A stretch of 64,000 bases of DNA from Musa acuminata AAA Group (GCF_036884655.1 NC_088345.1:29455001-29519000); one strand, 5' to 3'. Positions 1-11,934 are shown, counted from the first letter of the stretch. The notes: generated by a model not told the origin, from the letters alone. Translations and numbers: made by a program.

Positions 1-16
1 TTAAGGAATTGGCTTT

Positions 17-390
17 ATGAGTAGTAACACTCAACAAAAGCCTACTATATTTGTTAAAGGGCTCATATTAAATGTTTCCCATGAAAATAAATATAATTTT
101 TATGGTAGACATGATCATTATATATATAAATATTCATTTAATAGATATGACTCACATAAATTGGTTCGGGTTCCCAAAGGAACCATGAATGTCTTAATAC
201 CAAAAATTAAACTAGGTAGAACTAAGGGACCAAAAGCTAAATGGGAACCTAGAACAAACCCACCCTTCTTGTAGAAATATCTACAATCGAAAGCTAGGAA
301 CAAAAATAAAATATTGATAGTGGATGCTCAAAGTTTATAACCGGAGATCCAACACACTTTACAAAGCTTACTAGCCGAAACAAAATAATT
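17..390 (+). pseudogene. gag: Sirevirus gag C-terminal part and start of protease, element C (broken)
   Basis: An 85-codon open stretch (17-274) aligns by eye with the last part of the Gag frames of elements A and F: a KG-hydrophobic block, then a knuckle-like block, a VPKGTM motif, and an ending PPFL before a TAG at 272-274. The second CCHC knuckle seen in A and F is degraded here: the cysteine positions read as tyrosines, so zinc binding is unlikely. After the TAG the reading frame still resembles the protease N-terminus (K...SKAR), but a shift and a TAA destroy the D-S-G motif. Homology to the pol of A and F stops near 390. The 5' part of gag lies outside the window. The element is on the plus strand and continues to its 3' LTR at 2256. 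Sure as a Copia remnant; its exact left end is unknown. Confidence 0.8.
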
Positions 391-1737
391 TTGAAAATGC
401 TTTATGTTTAAATCATGCTTGATAACTTAATGATTTAATTATGTATAATGATTTGAAGTAATGATGATTTTTGTGATTTATGGTTTACTAATCTTAATGA
501 CTCTTGTAATAAATCTTATTTTTTAGATTTAAACAATGATGTATGTTTCTATTTAGCATAAAAGACAAAAGTATGAAATAAATCATATAAATTGAAACAC
601 ATAAAAATAGAATGTATTTTTCCTGAAAATTTCTCTATCTCTATCTTATCAATTTTTCAATAAGAGATTGATAAATCTATTTATGTTATTTTGAATATCT
701 TAAAAGTGATCTTGATGATTTGACAAATTAAATTTGAATAAGTTTTATCCGAATCATAAACTTGATACTTGAGAGTTTTTATGAATTAAGATCTTTGATC
801 TCGCAAGATTTCTTTTCATTATTGACTAAAGAGAAGTATTATCTAAATGAATGATGATTTTTCTCTTGATTCCTCGGAATTATAACCTAAAATATTTATG
901 AATTAAGGTCTCTTATTATGTGTTCTCGTATCATTCCTTCCTATTATTTAAGAGGAGATTTTTTTTAATATATAAATCGATTATAATAACTTAAGATTTC
1001 TTATACATGAATCAAGATATTTTATTCTCCTATGTTCCTTTTTACTATTTACTAAAGAGAATATCTTTTTCGGAATTCATGACTTAAGATTTCCCTTACT
1101 ATTCGGTCTCCTAAGATTTCTTTTTAATTTTTTTTAAAGGAGACTAAAATGAATCATGTCTTTTGGTATTCACATAATCTTTGATTTTATATCTTTTTTG
1201 ACATGATTTTCATTATGTATAATTTCTTTGTATTTATGGTTGTATACCTTTTGTGATGCTTAGAGCATGCTTAGAAGAAAAATTTACACCATTGTATTAT
1301 TCCCCTCTTCTTCTTTTTCTTGTTTACAATGATAAATAGGAGAAAGAAAATTGCTAGCATCTCAAGAGAACTAAAATATTAGCTTGAATGTTAAACTTAG
1401 GCATGTTAAATATCCCAAATGCATAAATTCTTCTTATATATTTTTCGGATCATGATCTTGATATCTCGATTTTCATGACTTAAGTTTTCTTTTTGAATCA
1501 AAATCATTTCCTATCGTTCCTTCTATTTACAAAAGAAGATATTTGTTAAAAATGATACATAGTCTTTTGGTATTCATGACTTAATCTTTCATTTTTGATG
1601 ATTGAAATATTGATCTAAATTTATCTTTGTTATTTATCATTGTCATGATTTAAAAATCGACGTAAATGGAAAAGAATTACAACATTATATTCTTCCCTTC
1701 TTTTTGATAATAACAAAGGGGAAGAAAGTATTGCTAG

Positions 1738-1850
1738 CTTACATATTTTAAAGAGAAGAAAACTTGTTAGCTTACACATTTTAAAGAGAAGAAAACTTGT
1801 TAGCTTGCACATTTCAAGGAGAAAACTTGCTAGCTTTAATATCAAAAAGA
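1738..1850 (+). repeat. 33-bp tandem repeat in element C interior
   Basis: About three copies of a unit containing ttaaagagaagaaaacttg followed by ttagcttacaca; successive copies start about 33 bp apart. The repeat opens a 102-codon minus-strand frame (1630-1938) whose protein is only a reiterated CKL-SFLLF pattern, so I do not call it a gene. Confidence 0.75.
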
Positions 1851-1987
1851 AAAGCAAACATGCTATTTTGCATATCTCAAGAGAAGCAAAATTTTGGTAA
1901 TTTTTATTTCTCAAAAACATGCTAATTTGTATGTTCAAAACTTGCTATTTTACTAGTTTACATATTTCAAAAATTTACTAGTTGCAT

Positions 1988-2003
1988 GACAAAGGGGGAG
2001 AAG
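1988..2003 (+). promoter_or_regulatory. Secondary polypurine-like tract of element C
   Basis: The sequence gacaaagggggagaag lies about 250 bp upstream of the terminal polypurine tract. The same word, in element orientation, recurs upstream of the 3' LTR in A, B, F, H, I and N. Repeated polypurine tracts before the 3' LTR are a known Sirevirus trait. Confidence 0.6.
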
Positions 2004-2241
2004 TTATGATGATGATATGAAATTATGCATGAAATACTCATGATATTATAATGATGAATACAATGAGAATACAATGAGAAGTTATAATTTGGAATGATGC
2101 ATGTAATACTTATGATTTATGATGCATACAATGATATGAAAGTCAATGTTCATCATTTTATTAAATTTAATCTTATTTCAATATGACATATTGATAGGGG
2201 GAGTTTAGTTTAAACTCCATCATCATTTGGTTATTATCATA

Positions 2242-2254
2242 AAAAAGGGGGAGA
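2242..2254 (+). promoter_or_regulatory. Terminal polypurine tract, element C
   Basis: aaaaagggggaga, directly followed by the TGTTGAATC start of the 3' LTR. It would prime plus-strand DNA synthesis. Confidence 0.75.
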
Positions 2255-2255
2255 T

Positions 2256-2824
2256 TGTTGAATCTTGGATTTTGATAATTAAATCAATTGATGGAGTTAT
2301 GATCTAAGATGTGTTTTGAGTGACGTAGGACCAACCTCGATCAAGGAAAGACAATTCGATTAAAGTGAGAAGAATCAAAGGGCTGGAGTAGAACATGTCA
2401 GGAGATTGAACGTCAAGTTAGAAGATCGGTTGACATACTAGTAGAAGGACTTCGTGCCATGAGTTCGGGCACCGGGCCAAAGGATCGGACATTGCGCCAA
2501 GGAGATCAAAAGTTGTGGGAGGTTAACATGCTGATTGGGCAATACATCGAAGGAGAGGATGATGTGTTGAAGTATCAAACGAAGCATTAGATGAGCCAAT
2601 AACATGTCGTACAACATAGAATTCTAGTCTTGTAATTGGTTGTATCTTAATTAGTAATAGTTAGGTCGTAATTGAGTTAGTTTTTAATATAACTATTCTA
2701 ACTCAATTAGTGGCCCATTAGGCCTGAGTTGGGACTATTTTGGGCCAAGTGGAAGGCCCATTCGGTGACCCAAGGTTAGGTGGAATCACCCAGACATAGT
2801 CTGCTAGTCATAGGTGCCCTACAA
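2256..2824 (+). repeat. 3' LTR of element C, 5' portion only
   Basis: Starts TGTTGAATCTTGG after the polypurine tract. It resembles the reverse complement of the LTRs of G (ending 33410) and L (ending 59878): the aacatgtc block, the gcaccgggccaa block, and later ggccaagtggaaggccca and cacccagacatagtct. No U5 or CCTAACA end follows; the similarity is replaced by element D1 near 2825. The right boundary is approximate. Confidence 0.7.
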
Positions 2825-3872
2825 GTTAATCACATGAGCGATGCCATGTGTGACATGATACACATTCTTTTTACTTATTATATTTTGGTATTTTATCACT
2901 TTATATTGCTTGTTGTATATATGCATATATATATTGTGATGTCCATGGATTTGTGCAATGAGAATTGGATCATGATGAGATCATGATAATGAGACTGATT
3001 CACCTTTAAACACAGACTCTAATGAATCCTGATCATAGGTTACTCGAGAGGGACATGAACATAACCGGACAGATTGGTGTGCTGTATACCCGTCCATATG
3101 ATGGAGGCAACTGTTCTTATAGTTGCTCGTGTGGGGACACTAGGGCTATAGTGCAGGTGCTTATTGGACAATGAGTTCACTAATTAATCTACTCACAGAA
3201 TGCTAGATGATTAATAATACCTCATTGTTAGATAGTAATTTCATTGTCCTAATGGTATACCTAGTCCTTAGACTTGAGACACCAAGAATATCCTATATGA
3301 GTACTCCATTCTTTAATACCGGACTTATAGGTCTGGAAGTCTCAAATTTAACACAACCGATCATTGAGAGTGGCAGCTAACCTTACGAGGGCTATTGAGT
3401 GTCGATAGAGGATCATCCACTCTCGGTGTCATGAGAGGAATATCTCATTTGTTCTTGCTCAAACAAATCTCTAGCTAGGGTCATTCAGATTCAGAGAGAA
3501 AGAGTTCTCTAGGAGAATCCGATTAGAGTGAGACTCGAGTAGAAACCATATGAGTTTGACAACACCATATCCGATATACATTCTCTAGGATATTAGATGG
3601 ATGAGGGATTATAGGTATATGATAATTGAGAACAGATAGGTCCAAAGGATTGGATTCCTCTGTATCGTCTAAGGGTTGTGGCATAGTAGCCTAGTACGTC
3701 CGTAGTCGATGAGTTGAGTAAATTATTATGAAAATAATAATTCATTGAACCAAAAAGAGTTCTGACAGGTATAACTCACGGCCAGCTTGATATTGGGCCT
3801 AAAGGGTTACAAATATATAGTAGGAATTGTGAGATGAGTAGAGATTCAGATATGAGATATACATCAAAGCAT
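2825..3872 (+). mobile_element. Fragment D1 of an unclassified LTR, plus orientation
   Basis: This stretch matches, in opposite orientation, 22530-23525. Shared words include gatgaggtatta/taatacctcatt, gtcctta-acttgagacacc, gagtgtcgatagaggatca and ttctgacaggtat. No coding capacity is visible. It stops near 3865, well short of the terminus seen in D2 (5266), and is followed by a C-tract. I read it as a truncated LTR from a family other than the Sireviruses; the class (copia or gypsy) is not determined from the sequence. Confidence 0.65.
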
Positions 3873-3874
3873 CA

Positions 3875-3903
3875 CCCCCGCCCCCCCCCCCCCCCCCCCC
3901 CCC
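3875..3903 (+). repeat. Homopolymer C tract at a repeat junction
   Basis: Five C, one G, then 23 C, sitting between the truncated D1 LTR and a gypsy-like fragment. The window's other long C/G runs all lie inside Sirevirus LTRs, so this may be all that is left of one, or an independent expansion. The assembled length should be treated as uncertain. Confidence 0.85.
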
Positions 3904-4943
3904 GAATTTTTACATTCATAAGGTGTGAACCTATCTTAAAATCGATAATATTATACTTTAATAATAATTGAAGTCCGTTATGAAACTATTGAAGTCAAAA
4001 TTTACCTATATAATCCATAATTCATAAACTTGTGTAGTTTATAATCATACATCACATCACTTAATGATTCATAAAATTCAAAGCCAACTCAACTAAACCA
4101 TAACCACATCCTAAATCCACAAGTATGGGAATATATACAATTACAAAACTAACATGTATCACATGTTTATATCATTACATAAATAAAACTTAATATTCCC
4201 AAAATCCCAACATGAGAGGTTCTTTTCATATGTTTACAAGATACATCAATCCAGATTTATCGTTAATATTTTATTACATACAAAATGTACTTATACATCA
4301 ATAACATATCAACTACGAAAGATTTGCCCCAAAAATCTTCTAGCTTTCCACTGCCTTAGCCTAATTTAAACATTTTAGCGAGCAACAAGCTATCCTGAAA
4401 AATTTATATAACAACGGAGTGAGCATATAAAGCTCAGCAAGCGACTAACATATCCATGCAAAGAGGACAGTTTCAAACAAATAATTTATCAAAATACAAA
4501 GCAGGGATACAAGAGTTCATAGATAGCCACTCATTGAATACAGAATTATAATGTCATGTCATTCGAAGCATGTTTTGTTTAAAACAATTGAGGAAAGGTA
4601 ATTGATGCATATCATTGGCATAAGGAGCATTTTGAAGCATATTCATGGCATATGAAATATTTCAATGCATATCAAAGATGTATAAACATTTTGGAGCACA
4701 TCAAAAAACAAATATGAAACAGAAGTTCGAAAGTCATAAATGACATTGCATTTATTTCATCTTATCCAAAGCACACATAGAAATACATAACCAAAGCTTT
4801 TGATATCATATCAAACAAATAGAAGGTAAAGGGGGAGGATCATAACATAATATGGTCAATCCATTTCTGAATGACCGTTAAATATAAGTCTCCCACGTTT
4901 GGAAACTCTATCCACTCATGTCTAAGTGAAGTCATAGGGGGCT
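3904..4943 (-). mobile_element. Ty3/gypsy-like LTR fragment
   Basis: No ORF. On the minus strand it has the style of a Del/Tekay-type LTR: a tgagctttatatgctcact block, then tttttcagg, then a gtggaaagctagaag block. It resembles the LTR at 55369-57447 in style (a caattttcag-like block, AT-rich flank, gaattttt end) rather than by close identity. The left end is fused to the C-tract and the right end to a Sirevirus LTR stub. Confidence 0.5.
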
Positions 4944-5265
4944 TGTATTAGGATCAAGTCGGCACTACGAGGGGGGTGAATTAGTGCTTATGATAAAAAT
5001 TTTGTTGATTCAGAAAACTTTAATGATTTTGAAAAGCTTGATTCGATGAAACACATATCAAAATTGATATAGAAAGTGTGTTTCACTTGAAGTAAATATA
5101 ATCAGCAATTAAAAATAGAGAATAGCAGTAATGAAGAGAAAAAAGAGAGTGTACACCAAATTTATAATGGTTCAGTTGTCATGACCGACATCCACTTCTG
5201 ATTCCTCCTCCATTAAGGCCACCGACGTCCCCTAACGGTCTTCCTTTAATGGGCGAAGATCAACC
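4944..5265 (-). repeat. Sirevirus LTR stub (U5 side), minus orientation
   Basis: Begins TGTATTAGGATCAAGTCGG and then has the ggggggtgaattagtgc signature found at the U5 end of every Sirevirus LTR here, followed by the ggttcagttgtcatgacc and cgaagatcaacc blocks. It ends exactly where the D2 terminus TGTAGGG begins. The rest of this LTR is not found in the window. Confidence 0.75.
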
Positions 5266-5291
5266 TGTAGGGAAATCTTGGGGGGTATCAC
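5266..5291 (-). mobile_element. Terminal 26 bp of element D2, cut off by insertion B
   Basis: Starts TGTAGGGAAATC, so in D orientation the LTR would end ...CCCTACA. It rejoins 22005 once B and one copy of the ATCAC duplication are removed. The five bases before it (CAACC, 5261-5265) would be the D2 target duplication; the mate is not seen. Confidence 0.55.
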
Positions 5292-6869
5292 TGTTAGGAT
5301 CGGAGCATCACTAAAAGGGGGGTGGGGGTGAATTAGTGCAGTGGATTAAAACTTGTAAGTTTGAAATCAAATTCGTAAATACGGGGAGATTTCGTTTCGA
5401 TAGTAACTTGAGTAGATGAAAATCGAAAACTAGCAGTAGTGTAAATAACAATTTCAGGAAAGTAAGAACTCACACATTCAAGGAATACACTAATTTAAAG
5501 TGGTTCAGTCAAAATGACCTACATCCACTTGCGAAGCCTTCTTCGAAGAGGTTCCCAACTTCCACTAGCAAATCATTTTGAAGGGGGAAGGACAAATACC
5601 CCTCTTATAATCTTTTACAAGTGGTTCACACTCTTACAAATTTTCAAAGAGAAAGAAGGAGATGAACACTCAAGCTATTGAAAATAAGACTTGCTAAAGA
5701 CTTTGCTAAGGCTTTATCTCAATTTCTTACTCATCAAAAGGTTGTATTCTCTGCTGAGAATTGAGGGGTATTTATAGGCCCCAAGAGGATTCAAATTTGG
5801 GCTCTAAATTTTGAATTCTCTTGGGTTTCCGAGGCTAGCGGTGCCACCACCTGTCAATTTCAATATTGACAGAGTTCTGGCGGTGCCACCGTTGGAACTC
5901 TAAGGTTTTGGGCGGTGCCACTGCCCGAACTCTCAAGTGTTGGGTGGTGCCACCGCCCAATCTGGTGCCATCGCCTAGTCTGGTGGTGCCACCGCCTACA
6001 CTATTTCAGCTCACTGGTTGGCCTCCAAACTTAGCCTAAACTAGTCCGAACTCAGGCCCAATTGGCCCCTAACCGGATTATAGGAATAACCCTTAATCCT
6101 AAACCTAATTACATATAAACTATGAGCTTAAGAGATAGTCCTAAGCAAGTTTTTAACCAGCAATGTCGAGTTTCCTTCCGGTGAGCTTTTCGGCGAACTT
6201 CCGGCGGACTTTCGATACACCCTCGGATTTCTTCTGACGGACTCCCAATAGGCTCCTGATCTTGTGGCGAGTTCAGCGAGTAACCGAGCCTTCTCGGTGA
6301 TCTCCGCGAACCTCCGACGATCTCGTCGGCGGACTTTAGAAAACTCCGACAAGTCCCCGATTTCTTCTCGGTTGGTTCCGGCAGCATCTCCGACGAATCT
6401 TCGGACTCTCGAACACCCATCGAACTTGACTCCGGTAGACTTGCTTTATATCTTCAAGCTTTCATAGTTAATCCTGCATACTTAAAATAAAACTTCGATC
6501 GAGACAATTAATACAAAGCAATAATTAAGTTGTCCGGAATGTCATTGGTCCTACGACGCTTCGTCCGATTCTTCGGCTCTTTTGCGGCCTATTGCCCAAT
6601 CAGCCAGTTGACTCCATAACTCCGATATCCTTAGCACAATACCCACTCTTCTTGGCCCGATGCCCGAGTCCACGGGCCGAAGCCTTCTTTCGATACGTCG
6701 ATCGATCCACCGGCCCGATGTCCAATCTTCTGACATGTTCCTCCGACACAACATGATTTTCCTGCTTTAATTATCTCATCCTGATCGAAGCATCCTACAT
6801 CACTCAAAACACAGATTAAATAATAAACACATATCAAGTGGTTTCATCATCAAAATACGAGATTCAACA
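5292..6869 (-). repeat. 3' LTR of element B
   Basis: 1578 bp, TGTTAGGATCGG at left and ATTCAACA at right (plus-strand reading). Contains the G run, the ggtggtgccaccgcc hairpin block (about 5832-6000), a TATTTATAGGCCCC TATA region near 5770, and the gcatcgggcc-type U3 blocks shared with H and I. Confidence 0.9.
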
Positions 6870-6871
6870 AT

Positions 6872-6883
6872 CTCCCCCTTTTT
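6872..6883 (-). promoter_or_regulatory. Terminal polypurine tract, element B
   Basis: ctccccctttt on the plus strand, two bases from the 3' LTR. It would prime plus-strand DNA synthesis. Confidence 0.8.
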
Positions 6884-9800
6884 GATGATGGCAACTACTT
6901 GATGACGGAGTTAACCTTAACTCCCAGAGTTTAAACAAACTCCCCCTATCAATATGCCATATTGATAGAACCTTGAATTCAAGTCAAATTCAAGTTATTA
7001 CAAATATTCATCGTGAATATTTGCAACACATCATCATGCTTAACTTGATCATACTTCTCCCCCTTTGTCATCAACAAAAAAGGAGAAGTGTCACTTTCTA
7101 TGTGTTTGAGATATGAGTTCTAATCATTACATAATAAACATAGTATCAAATTTTATCATCATGCAATTTAGCAATTAAAGAAGTGCAAGTTTAGCATGTT
7201 TGCTTTTCTTGAGATAGCAACCATTTGCTTCTCTTTAGACTACAAGCTAGCAGTTTTTACGATATGCAAGTTTTGCTACATATAAGCTAGCAAAAAATTT
7301 TGAAAGCAAATGCAAGATAGCTTTCTTGTGTAAGCTCATGATTTTTGCTTCCTAGTACAATGTGCAAGTTGCAAGTTTTTGAAATATCCAAGTTCAACAC
7401 ATTGCATAATTAATATAATCTCCTAGTTTTATCATCATGCAATTTTGCTATCATCATAGATATGCAAGGTAGTATGATAGCAAATTCTACAACATATAAG
7501 CTAGCAAATTTTACTACATTTTTAGAACATGCAAGCTAGTAGTTTTGAGATGTTCAAAAAAACATCCCTTGCTTCTTGAAATACGCAAGTTTGCTAAATG
7601 TGCAAGTTAGCATGTTTTGCTTCTTGAGATAGGCAAGATTGCACATTTGGTATACAAATTTATAGTATGCAAGTTATCAACTTTTACACAGAAAAAGTTA
7701 GCAAAAGATATGCAAGATGGACTATTTTGCCTCTTTTCAAAATATGTAACTTGGCACATATTGCTTCTTTGAGATTTGCAAGACAGCACTTTTGCTTGAG
7801 ATTACAAGATTGCATTTCTTGCTTTTGAGTTGAGCAAACTAATAAGTTTTGCCCCTTTTTGCGATTTGTACGTTTGTAATTTTTTTTGCTTCTCTTGTCT
7901 TGTGCAAGCTAGCTATCTCCTCCTTTGTCATTGTCAAAAAGAAGGGAAGACCCTTTACATCAATTATAACAAAGGTAAGTATCAATCTTATTCATGCATT
8001 ATTATATTTTCAAATTAAAACATGCACCTCTTCAAAAACCTTATATTTCATTCATGCATGATATTGAATAAATCAATCAACATTATGAGCATATCATACA
8101 TGATACTAAAATTTTTAACTATTTATCAATATTTTGATCATGATACCAAACATTCATCATTTAGAGCATTCATGACACAAAGCATTAAATCAACATACAT
8201 CATTTTAGCAATAACTCATAGCATTTTAAATGTAGTAAAATAATATCAAGAGTATTTTACATTTGTATGCATCAAAACTTTAGCATATTATCATTTTACA
8301 TCATTTACATTTGTATGCATCATTTTAGCAATAACTCATCATATTATCATTTTACATCATTTACATTTGTATGCATCATTTTAGCAATAACTCATCATTT
8401 TACATCCTACCATGCATGATCAAAACTTTTCATTTGTATGCATCAAAATAATATCAAGAGTATTTCATGCATATTATCAAATCATCATTTATAATTACAT
8501 CGATATTCAAATCATTATTTCAGTCTATACACATCATGAGATCAATAAATTTGCACTATAGGCAATCTTATTTTTTATCATTCATATTATTTCAATCATT
8601 GTTTCAATCATCACTATAACTCATCATGCACAAAATGTAAAATCATCTAACATGATTCAAACATTTATTTTCAAAATATTTATCACTATTTTCATGTGTG
8701 ATAATAAAATATTCATGATACACATTATATACATATATCATCACAATAAAAAGCAATTGCATACATAATTTCAAATCATAAATGTTTCAAATCATGATGG
8801 TAGTAACTTATCAAATTATATCCTGCCATTCATGATCATAACTTTTCATCGAGATAAATTAATGAATATTTCATGTATTCATATCATCACATAAGGAATA
8901 TCAAGGAGAAAATAATTGAGTGATGAGATAAACATTTCATGAATACAAGGAATTACATAAAAATCATATCATAAAATATTAGAATATGTGAATACCATAA
9001 GGCATGATTTCTTTTTGAAAAGCCTCCTCATAAATAATCAAAGAAAAATCTTAGGAGATCAAATAATAAGAGATTTTTAAATAAAATTTTAAGTCAAGAA
9101 TTTTCAAAAAGGATATTCTCTTTAGTAAATCACAAAAGGAAACGTAGGAGAAAAAGATTTCAATTCATGCATAAGAACACTTATGATTCATATTGAAAAT
9201 TTTCTCAAAATGTAAGAGAATAAAGAGTAAGAAATCTTGATTCATAAAGGATTTCATGTTATAAATTTCAAGAGAACAAGATCATGATTTCGATAAAAAA
9301 TTATTCAAATTTAAATCATCAAATCATTATCAAAATCCAAGAGATTCACAAAGATGATACAAATGGATTCATCAAAATCAATAAGATTGAGCAAAATAAT
9401 TTTCAAGAATGTTTTCCTCTTTTCGGTTGTTTCAAAACATATGATTTTGTTTCATTTATTGCCAAATAAAAATGTGCACCAACATTTAGGATCGAAAAAT
9501 GAATTTTGTCATAAAAACCATCAAGACCAATAAATCACAAAAATCATCATGTATAACTTTACAATCTCATGCATAAAATCGTCAAATCATGGTATCAAAA
9601 CTTTCAATAGTTTCATTACGACAACAAGCAAGGTTTTATTGAACATAATTTTGAATGATTTTTATAGATATTTAAAATTTCTTTAGTTTTAATTTATATG
9701 ATTGACTTTATATTAGCATGCTTCAAATTTTTGTTCTTATGTCAAAACCATACATCATGTTTGAAAACCAAAGATAAGGTTCATAAAAAATCATTAAGCC

Positions 9801-10008
9801 TTCCATTCAAAAGCCATGCATCGTCATTGAAAATCAATATGGAAATCGTCAAAATAGACATTCTTGCTTCTCAAACACATACATAAGATTAATCTTACTA
9901 GGTGTATAAGCATTAGATTTATATCTAACATTTTATTGCATTAACATAACACATGCAATTTTCAAGAAAATTAATCCTAAACTAAATTAAAAATAACTCA
10001 AGAAAGTA
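6884..10008 (-). other. AT-rich non-coding interior of element B
   Basis: About 3.1 kb with no ORF of interest. It holds a second polypurine-like word at 7054-7067, a stretch at about 7190-7900 full of degenerate gcaagctagcaa / cttgagataggcaag units, then very AT-rich sequence with many catgat and tcatc words. The same order of blocks is found in H (37183-40160) and I (45214-47951). Function unknown; in an RNA it would be a very long 3' untranslated region. Confidence 0.75.
8284..8395 (+). repeat. 56-bp tandem duplication in element B interior
   Basis: Two adjacent copies of a unit beginning catattatcattttacat and ending gcaataactcat; the starts at 8284 and 8340 are 56 bp apart. A partial further copy lies upstream near 8250. 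Confidence 0.85.
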
Positions 10009-10865
10009 TTATGTAATTTTGAAATAAATTAGGGGGATTTTGATTACCTCATCGTTGAAAGTGGTTGAGGCATAGTTTGCCATCTCGCCTTTCTTGATTT
10101 TCTCCTCGTCTTCGGAAGAGCTCAATTCATCCCAATTTTTATTCTTCTTGCGTTCAAAGCAAGTAGTTCCATTCTTTTTGTATTTTAATTTTTGTTTCAT
10201 TTGTAGTTTAAGTTCACAATCACTTGAGCTTATGCTCGAGTGGTCTTCATGTGTTCTATGTCCCAAATCCGTCCTATCCTTTGGAAAGTTATTCTCGAGT
10301 TTCCTTTTTGTCATATTGTTCATTTCGTAGGTCATTAGAGACCCAATAAGTTCTTCGAGAGGGAATGTTTTAAGGTCCTTGGCCTCTTAAATGGCTGTAA
10401 CTTTTGGATCCCAACTTTTGGAAGGGATCTTAAGATTTTAGTGACTAGTGTACAAGTCTCCGATGGACTCACTTGGTTTTATCCGGAAAAGTTCGTAAGA
10501 GTGCACAAGAATGTTGATTTTGGACTCTTTCACTTGACTAGTGCCTTCATGAGTGACCTCAAGAGTTATCCAAATATCAAAAGCTGAATCACAAATCGAA
10601 AGGCAATTAAATTCATTTTTGTCAAGTGCATAATATAAGGCATTCATAGCCTTTGCGTTTAAAGCAAAAACTTTCTTCTCCGATATATCCCATTCGCTCA
10701 TCGGAAGAGAAGATTTTTGAAATCCATTTTCGACAATATTCCAAAGCTAGAGATTCAACAAAAGTAAGAAAACTCTCATTCGAGTTATCAAATAAGTGTA
10801 GTCCGTCCCATTGAAAAAGGAGGACAAATGAGAGAGTGACCCTCTTGATAGTCGTAAAGAGTCAT
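10009..10865 (-). pseudogene. gag: Shortened Gag of non-autonomous element B (broken)
   Basis: The frame starts at the ATG 10865-10863, 50 bp inside the primer-binding site as in relatives. It retains the UBN2-type Gag core (AMNALYYALDKNEFN, THEGTSQVKESKIN, FRIKPSESIGD). Stops and a missing stretch around 10336-10440 break it. The core normally continues through a TDVVNxLKxLGK block and a lysine-rich linker; here part is lost. The 3' part (10009-10335) runs from a TYEM motif through a lysine-rich acidic linker to a short tail ending IPLIYFKIT. Where A and F have C-x2-C-x4-H-x4-C, B has only a single cysteine in TTCFERKK. The same shortened plan is seen in H and I. Not expected to be functional. 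Confidence 0.8.
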
Positions 10866-10900
10866 TTCTATTTGGGTGTTAAACCAAAGTAGAAAACCAT

Positions 10901-10915
10901 GGCTCTGATACCAAT
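10901..10915 (-). promoter_or_regulatory. Primer-binding site, element B
   Basis: Minus-strand ATTGGTATCAGAGCC directly abuts the LTR end. TGGTATCAGAGC is complementary to the 3' end of plant initiator-Met tRNA. Confidence 0.9.
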
Positions 10916-11801
10916 TGTTAGGATCGGAGCGGCACTAAGAGGGGGGGGGGGGGGGGTGGTGAATTAGTGCAGCGGATTAAAACTTGTAAGTTTGAAACCG
11001 AATTCGTAAATACGAGGAGATTTCGTTTCGATAGTAACTTTCGTTTCGATAGTTTCGAAAACCAAAAACTAGCAGTAGTGTAAATAACAATTTCTGGAAA
11101 TTAAGAACTCACACATTCAAGGAACACACCAATTTAAAGTGGTTCGGTCAAAATGACCTACATCCACTTGTGAAGCCTTCTTCGACGAGGCTCCCAACTT
11201 CCACTAGCAAATCACTTTGAAGGGGGAAGGACTAATACCCATCTTACAACCTTTTACAAGTGGTTCACACTCTTACAAATTTTCAAAGAGAAAGAAGGAG
11301 GTGAACACTCAAGCTCTTGAAAATAAGACTTGCTAAAGACTTTGCTAAGGCTTTATCTCAATTTCTTATTCATCAAAAGGTTGTATTCTCTATTGAGAAT
11401 TGAGAGGTATTTATAGGCCCCAAGAGGATTCAAATTTGGGCTCCAAATTTTGAATTCTCTTGGGTTTTTTAGGCTAGCGGTGCCACCGCCTGTCGGTGGC
11501 AGTGCCACCGCTTGTCAATTTCAATATTGATTTTGGTGGTGCCACCGTTGGAACTCTCGGGTTCTGGACGGTGCCACTGCCCGAACTCTCAGGTGCTCGG
11601 CGGTGCCACCGCCCAGTCCGATAGTACTACCGCCTGATACTTCAGGCTCTAGGTGGTGCCACCGCCTACACTATTTCAGCTCACTGGTTGGGCTCCAAAC
11701 TTGGCCTAAACCAGTCCGAACTCGAGCCCAATTGGCCCCTAATCGGGTTATAGGATTAACCCTTAATCTTAACCCTAATTACATATAAACTATGAGCTTA
11801 A
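10916..11801 (-). repeat. 5' LTR of element B, U5/R side
   Basis: First part of the LTR, with a 17-base G run at 10941-10957, a TATA-type TATTTATA at 11408-11415 and hairpin block at 11472-11682. It contains a short local duplication of tttcgtttcgatag near 11025-11055. Ends with CTTAA, the target of element A. Confidence 0.9.
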
Positions 11802-11934
11802 TGTTAGGATCGAGAGCACTAAGAGGGGGGGGGGGTGAATTAGTGCAGCGGAAATCTTACAGCAATTTAAAAACGAAAGCTGCGTTCGTCCGATAAAAAA
11901 CGGTTTCGATATAAAAGCAGAATCACAGTGTAGT

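Larger units (their letters stand above)
391..2240 (+). other. AT-rich non-coding interior of element C (no pol)
   Basis: This stretch joins the gag tail to the polypurine tract, where a full element would carry about 3 kb of integrase, RT and RNase H. I see no conserved pol motif in any frame. It is AT-rich and shares word patterns with the interiors of B, H and I: runs such as gctagcttgca, and paired blocks of the type aagagaa...gatttct. C is therefore probably a non-autonomous relative, although its gag extends further than that of B, H and I. Confidence 0.65.

Noticed and set aside
2780..2986. 68-codon ORF with hydrophobic stretch
   Set aside because: Lies across the C LTR / D1 junction; hydrophobicity comes from AT-rich sequence; not open in D2.
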